Source of the DNA: an uncultured Collinsella sp. | GTDB taxonomy: Bacteria > Actinomycetota > Coriobacteriia > Coriobacteriales > Coriobacteriaceae | Assembly: GCA_937995345.1 (NCBI GenBank) | Contig: CALKKS010000010.1 | Location: forward strand, 1 to 64,000 | Direction of reading: 5' to 3' | Length of the DNA: 64,000 bases | Part shown: positions 53,183 to 64,000 of the stretch, one piece after another | Position numbering within the stretch: the first letter of the stretch is position 1 | Layout: each line of letters starts with the position of its first letter | Program-made: the position numbers and the translations under genes | The notes under the pieces: model-generated | What the model was told of the DNA's origin: nothing | Databases searched by the model: none | The model's input: the letters and a program-made list of their open reading frames with translations, nothing else

Positions 53183-54145
53183 CTACTCGTGGATGCGGGT
53201 ACCGGAGAGACCGGCCATGGTCTCGGCGGCCTTGTCCAGGGCGCCGATGATGCAGGTGCGGCCCTTGCGGGAGCGGGCAAACTTGATGGCGGCGCGGACC
53301 TTGGGCTCCATGGAACCCTTGCCGAACTGACCCTCGTCGGCCAGGCGCTCGGCCTCGTCGGCGGTGATGTCCTCGAGCTCCTCCTGGTTGGGCTTGCCAA
53401 AGTTGATGGCGACATGCTCAACGGCGGTCAGCAGGAACAGAACGTCGGCGTCGCAGTCCTCGGCCAGCAGCTCGCCGCCCAGGTCCTTGTCGATGACGGC
53501 GGGAACGCCCTTGTAGCAGCCCTTGTTCTCGTAGTCGCGGACGACGGGGATGCCGCCGCCACCGCAGGCGATGACGATGAACTCGTTGTCGAGCAGGTTG
53601 AGGATGGAGTCAGCCTCGACGATCTTCTTGGGATCGGGGGAAGCGACAACGCGACGCCAGCCGCGGCCGGAATCCTCGACGAAGACCTTGGAGGGATCCT
53701 CGGCCATGAACTCCTTGGCCTGCTCCTCGGTGTAGAAGGGGCCGATCGGCTTGGTCGGGTTCTTGAACGCGGGATCGTCCGGGTCGCACTCGATCTGGGT
53801 GACGACGGTTGCGGCGTGCCAACGCTTATAGCGCTTGTGCATCTCGCGGCCGATGCCCTGCTGCAGGTGATAGCCAATGTAGCCCTGGGACATGGCGCCG
53901 CACTCGGGCAGCGGCATCTCGGGGGTGCCGATGGCGTCGTGGGCAGCGGCGAAGGCGTTCTGGATCATGCCGACCTGCGGGCCGTTGCCGTGGGTGATGA
54001 TGATCTCGTTACCCTGCTCGATGAGGCCGAGGAGAGCGTGGGCGGTGTTGCTCACGGCCTGGATCTGCTCGACGGGGTTGTTGCCGAGGGCGTTGCCGCC
54101 GAGGGCGACGACAATACGATCGGGCTTGCCAAGAGGCTTAGACAT
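53183..54145 (-). CDS. arcC: Carbamate kinase
   Basis: A 320-residue amino-acid-kinase-fold enzyme that makes ATP from carbamoyl phosphate: RIVVALGGNALGNN, IITHGNGPQVGMIQNA, ECGAMSQGYIGYHLQQ and FIVIACGGGGIPVVRD. In arginine-deiminase or purine/allantoin fermentation it is the energy-yielding last step, but no deiminase or carbamoyltransferase is nearby. AAAGGATTC precedes ATG 54145; an upstream start at 54181 lacks a ribosome site. It is divergent from the DUF3830 gene, separated by ~600 bases. Confidence 0.95.
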   Translation of the reverse strand: MSKPLGKPDRIVVALGGNALGNNPVEQIQAVSNTAHALLGLIEQGNEIIITHGNGPQVGMIQNAFAAAHDAIGTPEMPLPECGAMSQGYIGYHLQQGIGREMHKRYKRWHAATVVTQIECDPDDPAFKNPTKPIGPFYTEEQAKEFMAEDPSKVFVEDSGRGWRRVVASPDPKKIVEADSILNLLDNEFIVIACGGGGIPVVRDYENKGCYKGVPAVIDKDLGGELLAEDCDADVLFLLTAVEHVAINFGKPNQEELEDITADEAERLADEGQFGKGSMEPKVRAAIKFARSRKGRTCIIGALDKAAETMAGLSGTRIHE

Positions 54146-54640
54146 TGCTGGAATCCTTTCTGTAAAAGGCCTACAACCCATTAATAACCCGCGTCCGTGC
54201 GATACGCGAGTTTATTAAGGTTTATATTCTCTTTATCGCTCATTTTATTCATTTTGAAAACACCGGAACGGTGAACGGTCGTTTTTACCCGCTCAGCGTA
54301 AAGAACCCCAGCTCACGCATATCTACGCCATTTACGTGCAACTTTATTTAAATAGAGCAGGGATTAGACCGGATTATGCAAACTATATCTTTGCTAAACA
54401 CAAAACGGACAGCGCAAAATCTTACTCGCACTATACGAGATTCTATGCACTTATAAGACGAGTATGCACCCCTGCAAAAACATGGGGCTTTTCATCCAGC
54501 AATAGGAATAATCAATCGCGGCCCACCCTTCGGCAAGCGACTGGGAGCAAACTGCATTTTGACCAAGCGGGTTTGATCAAGCGTCCAAAAACAAAACTGG
54601 GATATTGCTTCCATGCCTGCGGCATGATACTTTAGCCGAG
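54146..54640. other. AT-rich divergent intergenic region
   Basis: About 500 bases of conspicuously lower GC. A plus-strand frame of 99 codons (54336-54635) lacks a ribosome site and family features. CATGCC-TGC-GGCATG (54612-54626) is a small hairpin. The rest holds promoters for arcC and the DUF3830 gene, not individually resolved. Confidence 0.45.
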
Positions 54641-54641
54641 T

Positions 54642-54704
54642 ACAGCACGGGCTGGGGCGACAGGTATCTGTCGTGAAGTTTGGGTTCGGCGACCCCGTGG
54701 CTGT
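54642..54704 (+). ncRNA. Candidate structured 5' leader of the DUF3830 gene
   Basis: ACAGCACGGG (54642-54651) pairs with CCCGTGGCTGT (54694-54704) apart from one bulged base, enclosing a CGACAG/CTGTCG stem (54658-54673) and a purine-rich single strand (GAAGTTTGGGTTCGGCGA). The fold lies 57 bases before the ATG. It matches no riboswitch class I know. It could be a cis-regulatory RNA. Confidence 0.35.
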
Positions 54705-54760
54705 CTTCTCCCTTATCCGCCAGCGAGCCCCTTGAGCGACGGATTGAGGAGGTCCTTACC

Positions 54761-55177
54761 ATGACAAAAATGCTCAAGATTACGCTGAATGACGAGACGT
54801 TTCTCGCCGACATGCTCTGGGACGAAGCGCCCGAGACATGCAGGCTGTTCGAATCGTCCTGTCCGGTCGAGTCGCGCATCTTCTCGGCCAAGATCTGCGA
54901 TACCGAGGTGACTTACCCCGTATCGGGCCCCATCGCCAACTACGAGCACATCGAGAATCCCGTCTTTAACGAGCCGGCGGGTGCGGTGAGCTGGTACGGC
55001 GGCTGGTCTTCGATCTGCATCTTCTTTGATATTTGCGAGCCCTTTGGCACCTGCAACATGTTTGCCCGTATCTGCGAGGCCGATCGCGAGCGCTTCGCCG
55101 CCGCTTGCCGCAATGTCTGGGACAACCAGGGCATGTACATCAAAAACGAAATCGTTGAGATCGAAGCGGAGGCCTAA
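54761..55177 (+). CDS. DUF3830 family, cyclophilin-like protein
   Basis: A 138-residue cytoplasmic protein. LKITLNDETFLADMLWDEAP and AGAVSWYGGWSSICIFFDIC followed by EPFGTCNMFARI match the DUF3830/cyclophilin-like fold as I know it. Function is unknown. GAGGAGGT lies before the ATG. The next gene begins 2 bases after the stop, so they form an operon, behind a candidate structured leader. Six or more Cys residues are unusual for its size. Confidence 0.75.
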   Translation: MTKMLKITLNDETFLADMLWDEAPETCRLFESSCPVESRIFSAKICDTEVTYPVSGPIANYEHIENPVFNEPAGAVSWYGGWSSICIFFDICEPFGTCNMFARICEADRERFAAACRNVWDNQGMYIKNEIVEIEAEA

Positions 55178-55179
55178 AG

Positions 55180-55704
55180 ATGACGAATATCGACACCCTG
55201 CTTGCACTCGATCTTGCGGAGTACACCGCCTCGCTTGAGGCCCTTGCCGACCAAATGATGCTCGAGGAACCACGCGATATCGACTATATGCGTCGCCGCA
55301 AGCTCGACACCGGCCGCGAGTTCGCAGTATGGAACTTTACCGTCGGCTACTGCATGAACGCCACCGACGTCCTCTCGCTCCTGCGCGCCCAGGCGACCGA
55401 GGACGTCAACGGCGACACCGCCGACTTGGCAACCCTCAGCAACAGTGCCGCGCGCCTGTGTGACTGGTTCTCGGGCGCCTTCGACGTCACTGGCAAGATG
55501 GACGATACGACCGCCATCCTCGCCCACAGCCGCGACCTCTACGCCCAGGTCGAGACCCACGAGCAGTTTGCCGCCCTCACCCGCGCCACCGAGCGCTATC
55601 TGGTCCAGCTGCAATTTTGGGTCGATCGCCAGATTCCCTGGCCGGCCATCAGCGACCTGGTCCACGGCCACCGCCTACGCACCGAAACCGGCGAGACAAG
55701 GTAA
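55180..55704 (+). CDS. Unknown helical protein in operon with DUF3830
   Basis: A 174-residue acidic, mostly helical protein without membrane segments (MTNIDTLLALDLAEYTASLE; YLVQLQFWVDRQIPWPAISD). No family is recognised. Tight linkage to the DUF3830 gene (2 bases between stop and start) suggests a shared role, possibly a subunit of the same enzyme; that is inference. Confidence 0.7.
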   Translation: MTNIDTLLALDLAEYTASLEALADQMMLEEPRDIDYMRRRKLDTGREFAVWNFTVGYCMNATDVLSLLRAQATEDVNGDTADLATLSNSAARLCDWFSGAFDVTGKMDDTTAILAHSRDLYAQVETHEQFAALTRATERYLVQLQFWVDRQIPWPAISDLVHGHRLRTETGETR

Positions 55705-55798
55705 GCCGAACTAGCAACACCAACAACACCCCATCGCGGGACCCAAAGTAGCAATCAGAGGGCTGGAGACGCATACAGCAGCGACCCCAGCCCTTTCG

Positions 55799-55837
55799 CA
55801 AAGTGACGCGCCTTTCGCGGCATAGCCGCGAAACAGC
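55799..55837. repeat. 39-bp direct repeat flanking DUF4143 ATPase 2, copy 1
   Basis: CAAAGTGACGCGCCTTTCGC+GGCATAGCCGCGAAACAGC matches 57406-57444 at 38 of 39 positions. It contains a TTTCGCGGC/GCCGCGAAA hairpin, and here is enclosed by CCAGCCCTT (55787) and AAGGGCTGG (55838-55846). It may also serve as terminator for the 55180 gene. Confidence 0.85.
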
Positions 55838-55864
55838 AAGGGCTGGATTGCGGACTCAGATAGC

Positions 55865-57226
55865 CTAGAGAGATATGGGTGCAAACGAGAAATCGTTGTC
55901 GGGGTCATCCTTTTCTATAAACTCATCGAGACAGAATGTCATATAGATAGGGACGTACAGGATCTTGCCCTCTTTGCCGAGATTCTCGTGGCTTAGCACA
56001 ACAGCCTCGGGAATTTTGTACTCGTCTACACTCATTAGGCGATCGAGAGCCGCATGCGCTCGAACTTTCTTGCCCGATTTGACCTCGATCGGGACAACAT
56101 GCCCGCGGGCGCCTTCGATCACAAAGTCAACTTCACCGACCTCACGCGTCTGGTAGTACCATGCATCAGCCCCAAGGGCGACAAGCTCCTGAGCGACCAC
56201 GTTCTCGTAGAGACCGCCGAGGTTGGGAGTTTTCATATCAAGATAGACAGCTCGTGCCGTGCTGCCGGGATACCGCGATGCGAGCATACCCGTATCGGAC
56301 TCGTACAGCTTGAAGGCTGTCGCCTTCTCCGTCCTCTTGAGGGGGCTCCGAGGCTCCGTTACCTGGGCGACCATCAATCCAACGCCCGCGCTCACCAGCC
56401 ATAGGAAATCCTGCTCATATTTTTTAAGGCGCGCTCCCTCGCCCAGAGACGAAACAACAAAGCGATGGGACTCCGCTTCAAGCTGAACGGGAATTTGTTC
56501 GAAAATCGAGCGAACGTTAAACGCTCGAGTCGATGTATATTTAGAGATATCGCTTTTGTACTGATCGACCAGCTGAATTTGAAGCTCACGCGTTCTCACG
56601 AGCGAATAACCCGAATCGATATAGTTCTGAACGACCTCCGGCATGCCACCGCAAACGATATAAGCTCTATAGTTTTTGAGCATTGCCTCATGAATGTAGT
56701 TTTCGACGGGACGTCTCTCGACAAGGCAGTTGCGAATGTCTGCAAGCACATTCTCGCTGACGCCATTTGCCCAACAAAACTCTTCAAAATCCATCGGTCG
56801 CATAACAACGTGCTCGACATACCCCACCGGAAAAGAAGATATCCCCTTAAACTCGGTCCCAAGCATAGACCCCGAGAATACATAGCTAAAGCGCCCGTCT
56901 TCGACCAACGCCTTCATAAGTGTGACAATCTGCGGATACTCCTGAATCTCATCGACAAAGACAAGCGTATCCCCCTCAACAAGCGGCGCGTCCGCAAGAA
57001 GGGCTACACGGTTGATAAAGTCAACGGCGTTCTTAGCGTCAATTAGCACATCCCTTGCCTCGGCATCGAGCAGCAAATTGACCTCAAAATACGAAGCGTA
57101 GTTGCCCTTTCCAAACGCGCGAATCGCATAACTCTTGCCAATCTGACGTGCGCCAGTAACAAGCAACGCCTTATTGGAGTTATTCTTCCAGCTCAAAAGC
57201 CTATCAGTAACCTTGCGGCGTAGCAT
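55865..57226 (-). CDS. AAA ATPase with DUF4143 domain (locus 2)
   Basis: A 453-residue ATPase: P-loop LLVTGARQIGKSYAIRAFG, Walker B TLVFVDEIQEYPQIV, sensor YVFSGSMLGTEFK, and a DUF4143 C-terminus with REVGEVDFVIEGARGHVVPI then EVKSGKKV, a PD-(D/E)XK-like pattern. It belongs to a different subgroup from the 29549 ATPase. Function is unknown. ATG 57226 has AGGGG upstream; the open frame runs on to 57571 through the iterons and a repeat and is not coding there. It is flanked by 39-bp direct repeats and has lower GC, so it is probably acquired. Confidence 0.85.
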   Translation of the reverse strand: MLRRKVTDRLLSWKNNSNKALLVTGARQIGKSYAIRAFGKGNYASYFEVNLLLDAEARDVLIDAKNAVDFINRVALLADAPLVEGDTLVFVDEIQEYPQIVTLMKALVEDGRFSYVFSGSMLGTEFKGISSFPVGYVEHVVMRPMDFEEFCWANGVSENVLADIRNCLVERRPVENYIHEAMLKNYRAYIVCGGMPEVVQNYIDSGYSLVRTRELQIQLVDQYKSDISKYTSTRAFNVRSIFEQIPVQLEAESHRFVVSSLGEGARLKKYEQDFLWLVSAGVGLMVAQVTEPRSPLKRTEKATAFKLYESDTGMLASRYPGSTARAVYLDMKTPNLGGLYENVVAQELVALGADAWYYQTREVGEVDFVIEGARGHVVPIEVKSGKKVRAHAALDRLMSVDEYKIPEAVVLSHENLGKEGKILYVPIYMTFCLDEFIEKDDPDNDFSFAPISL

Positions 57227-57241
57227 TAAAACCCCTAAATG

Positions 57242-57327
57242 ACAAAAATTGGCAGATAGAATTACAAGTAATAGTACAAAAATTGGCAGATAGTAATGAC
57301 CTAAATAGTACAAAAATTGGCAAATAG
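57242..57327 (-). repeat. Three iterons, exact 34-bp period, upstream of DUF4143 ATPase 2
   Basis: The 18-mer ACAAAAATTGGCAGATAG starts at 57242, 57276 and (one change) 57310, i.e. every 34 bases. The repeats end 16 bases before the ATG, covering the likely promoter. They look like binding sites for a regulator, perhaps the ATPase itself. Confidence 0.75.
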
Positions 57328-57405
57328 CGAGTTTCACTGAGGTCTCAAAGCCACCGAAACAGTAAGAGCATAGAGGGCAGCAACAACCAAGTCCCCCTCC
57401 ATACC

Positions 57406-57444
57406 CAAAGTGACGCGCCTTTCGCGGCAAAGCCGCGAAACAGC
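57406..57444. repeat. 39-bp direct repeat flanking DUF4143 ATPase 2, copy 2
   Basis: Same sequence as 55799-55837 except one base (GGCAAAGCC in place of GGCATAGCC). The pair is 1607 bases apart, close to the 1623-base spacing around ATPase 1. Confidence 0.85.
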
Positions 57445-57511
57445 GACCGGGACAAGGCACCCCCACAGCCACATCCTTCATCCGCCCACACAATCCGAGG
57501 ACGTAGTCGTA

Positions 57512-57636
57512 GCAGGATCTGAGGGCTGACCTTCGCGGACACTCCGCAGGACGAAAGAACCCCCGCCGCACGTAGTGCGCAGCGGGGGTTCTTTCATGTC
57601 CGAGGACGTCCGCGAAGGTCAGCCCTCAGATCCTGC
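57512..57636. repeat. 125-bp nested palindrome with perfect 29-bp arms and internal terminator
   Basis: The arm starting GCAGGATCTGAGGGCTGACC (57512-57540) is perfectly complementary to 57608-57636. Inside, GAAAGAACCCCCGC/GCGGGGGTTCTTTC (57553-57595) is a strong terminator-like stem for the oxidoreductase gene, whose stop is 11 bases away. Confidence 0.9.
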
Positions 57637-57646
57637 GGTGAGAGAC

Positions 57647-61186
<3,540 letters not shown>

Positions 61187-61587
61187 ATACCCCTCTCCTC
61201 TCATATAGGTATACAGGCCCCGGCGATCGCCGGGATGTTGGCGTGATGGGATTTTCGTTGTTGCTTCCAATCATCTGACAGGCGGACTCAGCAGCAGGTA
61301 CATGGCGTGGAGAGAAGGCATGCCGAGGCGAGGAGGGCTGTACGCGCTCCACAGGCCCAGCTACCCGTCTTGCACATGACCGAGCGCCGCAAAGGCCGCA
61401 TGCCGGATGCTCCCGGGCACGCCCCGGCGATGGGAAGCGCCCGCAACGGAAATCCGCATGCGGGTTTATTGTACCCCGCCGTCAAGTGTAATTTCGGCAA
61501 ATATAGGCGGGCGGTAAAGGTTTACCCCGGGTGACCGCCAGGGGCAAAAATGACCCTTCGTTCCCGGGCGATCGGCCCTGGCGCGCC
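61187..61587. other. Long leader/intergenic region upstream of the oxidoreductase
   Basis: About 400 bases. CCCGGCGATCGCCGGG (61218-61233) is a perfect 16-bp palindrome near the start codon, and GTACAAT-like promoter sequence is seen around 61465-61475 on the minus strand. No gene is supported; the leader could be structured but I recognise no class. Confidence 0.4.
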
Positions 61588-61636
61588 AAGGAGTGTCCCC
61601 AAGTGCCGGCAGGAAAGGAACGTCCCTAACTGCCGG
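61588..61636 (+). repeat. AAGGAGTGTC...TGCCGG dispersed repeat, copy 2
   Basis: AAGGAGTGTCCCCAAGTGCC and onward, matching 18863-18909. It ends exactly at the stop codon of the FHA gene, so it lies in that gene's 3' UTR. Confidence 0.75.
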
Positions 61637-62575
61637 CTAGAGGGCGCCGAGGAGGATGGCATAAGTGGTGGATTCGCCGAGTTTGAGCTCGTCGCCGGGG
61701 TTGAGCTGGGCGGAGCGGCCGGGCTCCACCTGGATGCAGACGCTCGTGGCCCCGTTTACCACAACCGTGCCGTTGGTTGACGACAGGTCCTCGACGTACC
61801 AGGCATTTTGAGCATCGCACCAGATATGGGCATGACGGGCCGAGACATCGTCGCCGACGTCGGTGATGTCGCCCTCCCCCGTGGCCAGCGCGCCGATCTC
61901 GACGCCCTCCTCGCTCGGCTGAATCCAGCGCGGGGCGCTCACCACGTAGCCGTTTTGCACGCGCAGCAGTCCCAGCGGATGCGCCGGCGAAGCCTCGTGC
62001 TCGCCTGTGACTGAAGATGTGCTCAGCGAGCGCGGCGTCGACGTGGCACCGCCGCAGGCCGCATGCGCGTAGTCGATGGCATAGGTCACCGACGAGCGGA
62101 CATCTGCCGAGCAACCCACGGCGACAAACAGCACCAGGATGGCCTCGGCGCGCTCGGCGGGCATGAGCTCAGCCGCCTGCGACAGGCGCTCGAGCGCATT
62201 GCGATAGAGATTCGTGTCCTGATGGCATTCCTCGAGTGCCCGCACCATGGGCTCGCCAGCGGGGCCGCACACCATATTGGTCACGGCCGCGGCGTCCATG
62301 GGATTGCGACGGCGCAGGGCCAGCTGCGACATAATGCGCGCGGCCGAGGTGCCGTAATCGGCAAAATAACGTTCCTGCAGCGTGCCGACCGGCGCGCGCA
62401 CGATAAAGCGCGAAACCCAGGAGCGATCGGCAGCACGACTCTGCGGACTACGGCCGTCGGCGAGCGGGCGGCTCGAGAGCACTAGGCCGCACAGTTCGAT
62501 ATGGCTCAGGTGCGCTGCGCGCTTAAAGATGTCAAACATTGCCCCGCACGGGGTGAGCTCGGCTTGAGAAGCCAT
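61637..62575 (-). CDS. FHA-domain protein
   Basis: A 312-residue protein. The C-terminal FHA phosphothreonine-binding domain (about 210-312) shows SARHAHIWCD and VEDLSSTNGTVVVNG. The N-terminal ~190 residues are helical and unrecognised. AAGGAGGG precedes the ATG, which is 3 bases after the stop of the kinase gene, so the pair is an operon; the kinase probably phosphorylates a ligand that this domain reads. Similar pairs act in cell-wall or secretion control, but no target is visible. Confidence 0.85.
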   Translation of the reverse strand: MASQAELTPCGAMFDIFKRAAHLSHIELCGLVLSSRPLADGRSPQSRAADRSWVSRFIVRAPVGTLQERYFADYGTSAARIMSQLALRRRNPMDAAAVTNMVCGPAGEPMVRALEECHQDTNLYRNALERLSQAAELMPAERAEAILVLFVAVGCSADVRSSVTYAIDYAHAACGGATSTPRSLSTSSVTGEHEASPAHPLGLLRVQNGYVVSAPRWIQPSEEGVEIGALATGEGDITDVGDDVSARHAHIWCDAQNAWYVEDLSSTNGTVVVNGATSVCIQVEPGRSAQLNPGDELKLGESTTYAILLGAL

Positions 62576-62578
62576 GGC

Positions 62579-64000
62579 TTAGCCCTCCTTGGTCGCAGAG
62601 ATAGTGTCGGATACTTCGGCCGGCCCGCCAAAGGCGCGGGCAGCCGCGGCTCCGCCGGCAAGCGGCGTCGCCATGGGAATTTTCGCACGTCGCGCTGACA
62701 CGACGGGAAGCTCAAAGGCAAACCCCATCGCCAGCAAAAACCACGTGAGCGCATAGGTTGCAATTATGGCAGCCACCAGGCCACCCGCCACGGCATGCTG
62801 GGAAAACACAGTACATGCGAGTGCTGCCAGAGCCGGGACCTCGCAGGCGGAAAGGGCCAACACGCCCTGCAGGAATCCCGCACGGCGATCGCGCGCCAAG
62901 GCCCCGGCGGCAATGCCCGCCATGCCCGGCAGCGCCAACGCCAGCGCGACGATAATGGCCGGCAGCTTCCCGGACCACATGAGAGGCCCCGCGGCAATCG
63001 TCACATGGGCGCCCGACGCCAACAGTGCCGCTGATACCACGACCACAGCCCAAAGCACGCCGCACACCGCCGTCGCACCAGCCATCGCCGCGCGCCGGGC
63101 CGTGCGCCCCGATGCCTCCATCGGGCACGGCATGAGCGGCTCGGCGCGAAGCGAGCGGGCGACATTTTGCGCATAGTGGTCGCAAAATGCCGAGAGCGCC
63201 GCCTCCACCGCAGCCGGCTCGGGACGATCTTCCTGATGGCAGGACAGGCAGGCCATCACCACATCGAACAGCTGAGCGTCGACAAACGCCAGCGCATCGC
63301 GCAGATCCTCGGAATTTGGGTCGAGCCCCAGCTGCTGAGCCTGCTCGGCCGCGGCAAGTGCCACATCGGGCTCGCGTCGCAGCAGTTGCGTCAAGTCGCA
63401 GCCGAGCGCGTGGGCGCCGACGGGATAATCGGGCAGCGTATCCATCTTGAGGCGATAAGGGCTGGCGATATCGCGCGTCTTTTTACGCGATCCCGAAGTA
63501 CCCGACGCACCCGGCGCTACTTCGTACGGCGCGACACCGGCGATGAGCTCGTAGACCGTACTCGCCGCCGCATAGACATCGATCGCCGGCGACATGCGAA
63601 GCATGCGCAGGTCGGGGATATCGTCGGTGAGCATCTCGGGCGGGGCGTAGGCCACCGTCGCGCGGCGCAACGTGGCATAGCGCTCGGTAAACGACGCCTT
63701 GCCGCCGGTGCCGGCCACCGCAGAGGCGGGCTCGAGCGCCAGCGACGAGCCAAAGTCGATTAAGCACAGGTCGAAGGTGCCTTCGGCAAGCTGTCGGTCG
63801 AGCGGCAGGCGCGCCGTGCGCACCATAATATTAGCGGGCGAGATATCGCGATGGACGAACCCCTCACCTACCAAGCTCATGCGGCAGAGCAGATCGAACA
63901 GGTCGCGACCCAGGCGCGCCGCCACGAGCGGCGACAGACGCCCGGCATCGTCCACGGCAAGGCGCGAGCGCAGGCGAGCGAGCGTCTCGCCCTCGACCCA
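62579..64000 (-). CDS. Ser/Thr protein kinase with C-terminal membrane segments (5' part beyond window)
   Basis: The open frame runs to the window edge, so the start and ATP-binding N-lobe are missing. At least 473 residues are present: the catalytic loop FVHRDISPANIMV (HRD...N), DFGS, YAPPEMLTDDI, then about four membrane segments toward the end (WAVVVVSAALLASGAHVTIA and ALALALPGMAGIAAGALA among them). This is an Actinobacterial Hanks-type kinase with an unusual C-terminal membrane half. It is followed directly by the FHA gene. The upstream neighbour is unknown. Confidence 0.88.
   Translation of the reverse strand, partial: WVEGETLARLRSRLAVDDAGRLSPLVAARLGRDLFDLLCRMSLVGEGFVHRDISPANIMVRTARLPLDRQLAEGTFDLCLIDFGSSLALEPASAVAGTGGKASFTERYATLRRATVAYAPPEMLTDDIPDLRMLRMSPAIDVYAAASTVYELIAGVAPYEVAPGASGTSGSRKKTRDIASPYRLKMDTLPDYPVGAHALGCDLTQLLRREPDVALAAAEQAQQLGLDPNSEDLRDALAFVDAQLFDVVMACLSCHQEDRPEPAAVEAALSAFCDHYAQNVARSLRAEPLMPCPMEASGRTARRAAMAGATAVCGVLWAVVVVSAALLASGAHVTIAAGPLMWSGKLPAIIVALALALPGMAGIAAGALARDRRAGFLQGVLALSACEVPALAALACTVFSQHAVAGGLVAAIIATYALTWFLLAMGFAFELPVVSARRAKIPMATPLAGGAAAARAFGGPAEVSDTISATKEG

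Noticed and set aside
54336..54635. 99-codon plus-strand frame in the AT-rich gap before the DUF3830 gene
   Set aside because: No Shine-Dalgarno site, unusual composition, no recognisable family; it also runs up to the leader hairpin.
57242..57327. Possible small CRISPR array
   Set aside because: Units of 18 bp with 16-bp spacers that are themselves similar, only three copies, and no cas genes; promoter iterons fit better.
57227..57571. N-terminal extension of the DUF4143 ATPase 2 frame
   Set aside because: It would read through the three iterons and the 39-bp repeat; a well-placed ribosome site supports ATG 57226 instead.
61288..61500. 70-codon minus-strand frame in the leader of the oxidoreductase gene
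   Set aside because: No ribosome site and Cys/Pro/Ala-rich composition typical of non-coding GC-rich DNA.

Overview
The window looks like chromosomal DNA of a Coriobacteriia gut anaerobe, most likely Collinsella (inferred from content; no search was run). Signs are the high GC, an anaerobic core (a one-polypeptide pyruvate:ferredoxin oxidoreductase, rubrerythrin, an IscR-type Rrf2 regulator), mannose-family PTS genes beside FrlB-like SIS-domain deglycases, LytS/LytTR two-component pairs and DUF4143 ATPases. Most genes lie on the minus strand. No phage, insertion sequence, CRISPR array or rRNA was seen; there is one tRNA-Asp.

Layout. 0-6.2 kb: an orphan HicB-like antitoxin, a metal P1B-ATPase with a DUF6110 partner, 5-formyl-THF cyclo-ligase, MetA (acetyl type by its Glu111) and an LDH-family dehydrogenase. 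6.5-21 kb: a sugar-amine region with three FrlB-like SIS proteins and three GntR/UTRA regulators. The middle module is a PTS operon (IIAB-IIC-IID-SIS); a YitT protein, an HAD phosphatase, an EamA transporter and RecQ are interspersed. 21.5-29 kb: GNAT, threonine aldolase, PAP2, Mfd and a zinc-ribbon membrane protein. 29-40.3 kb: repair and stress genes (Nth, RmuC, a MutY-like glycosylase, Rrf2, rubrerythrin), an ABC exporter, a nucleotidyltransferase/HTH pair that resembles a toxin-antitoxin system, tRNA-Asp and a phosphodiesterase. 40.4-48.6 kb: two LytS/LytTR systems, one overlapping a glycosyltransferase gene, with an MFS transporter and a zinc phospholipase C-like protein. 48.7-57.2 kb: amidohydrolase plus amino-acid permease, a membrane-anchored C39-like protease, carbamate kinase, a DUF3830 pair and a second DUF4143 ATPase. 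57.6-64 kb: pyruvate:ferredoxin oxidoreductase, an FHA protein and a Ser/Thr kinase cut by the window edge.

Three patterns stand out. (1) Both DUF4143 ATPase genes lie between direct repeats about 1.6 kb apart, and each is preceded by three evenly spaced iterons (23-bp and 34-bp periods). At the first locus the flanking repeat is the 3' end of nth, and a displaced, diverged nth 3' end remains on the far side, as expected for insertion into a gene's 3' end. (2) About eleven large inverted repeats (arms 19-45 bp, several perfect) and several dispersed repeats sit in intergenic regions that contain a gene 3' end. None is in the six divergent 5'-5' gaps. Two copies of a 123-bp element show a paired base change. 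(3) The SIS modules have separate sequence-visible operators, and one motif links a GntR gene, the PTS operon and the EamA gene.

Starts were chosen from Shine-Dalgarno spacing; product names come from recognised motifs in the translations.
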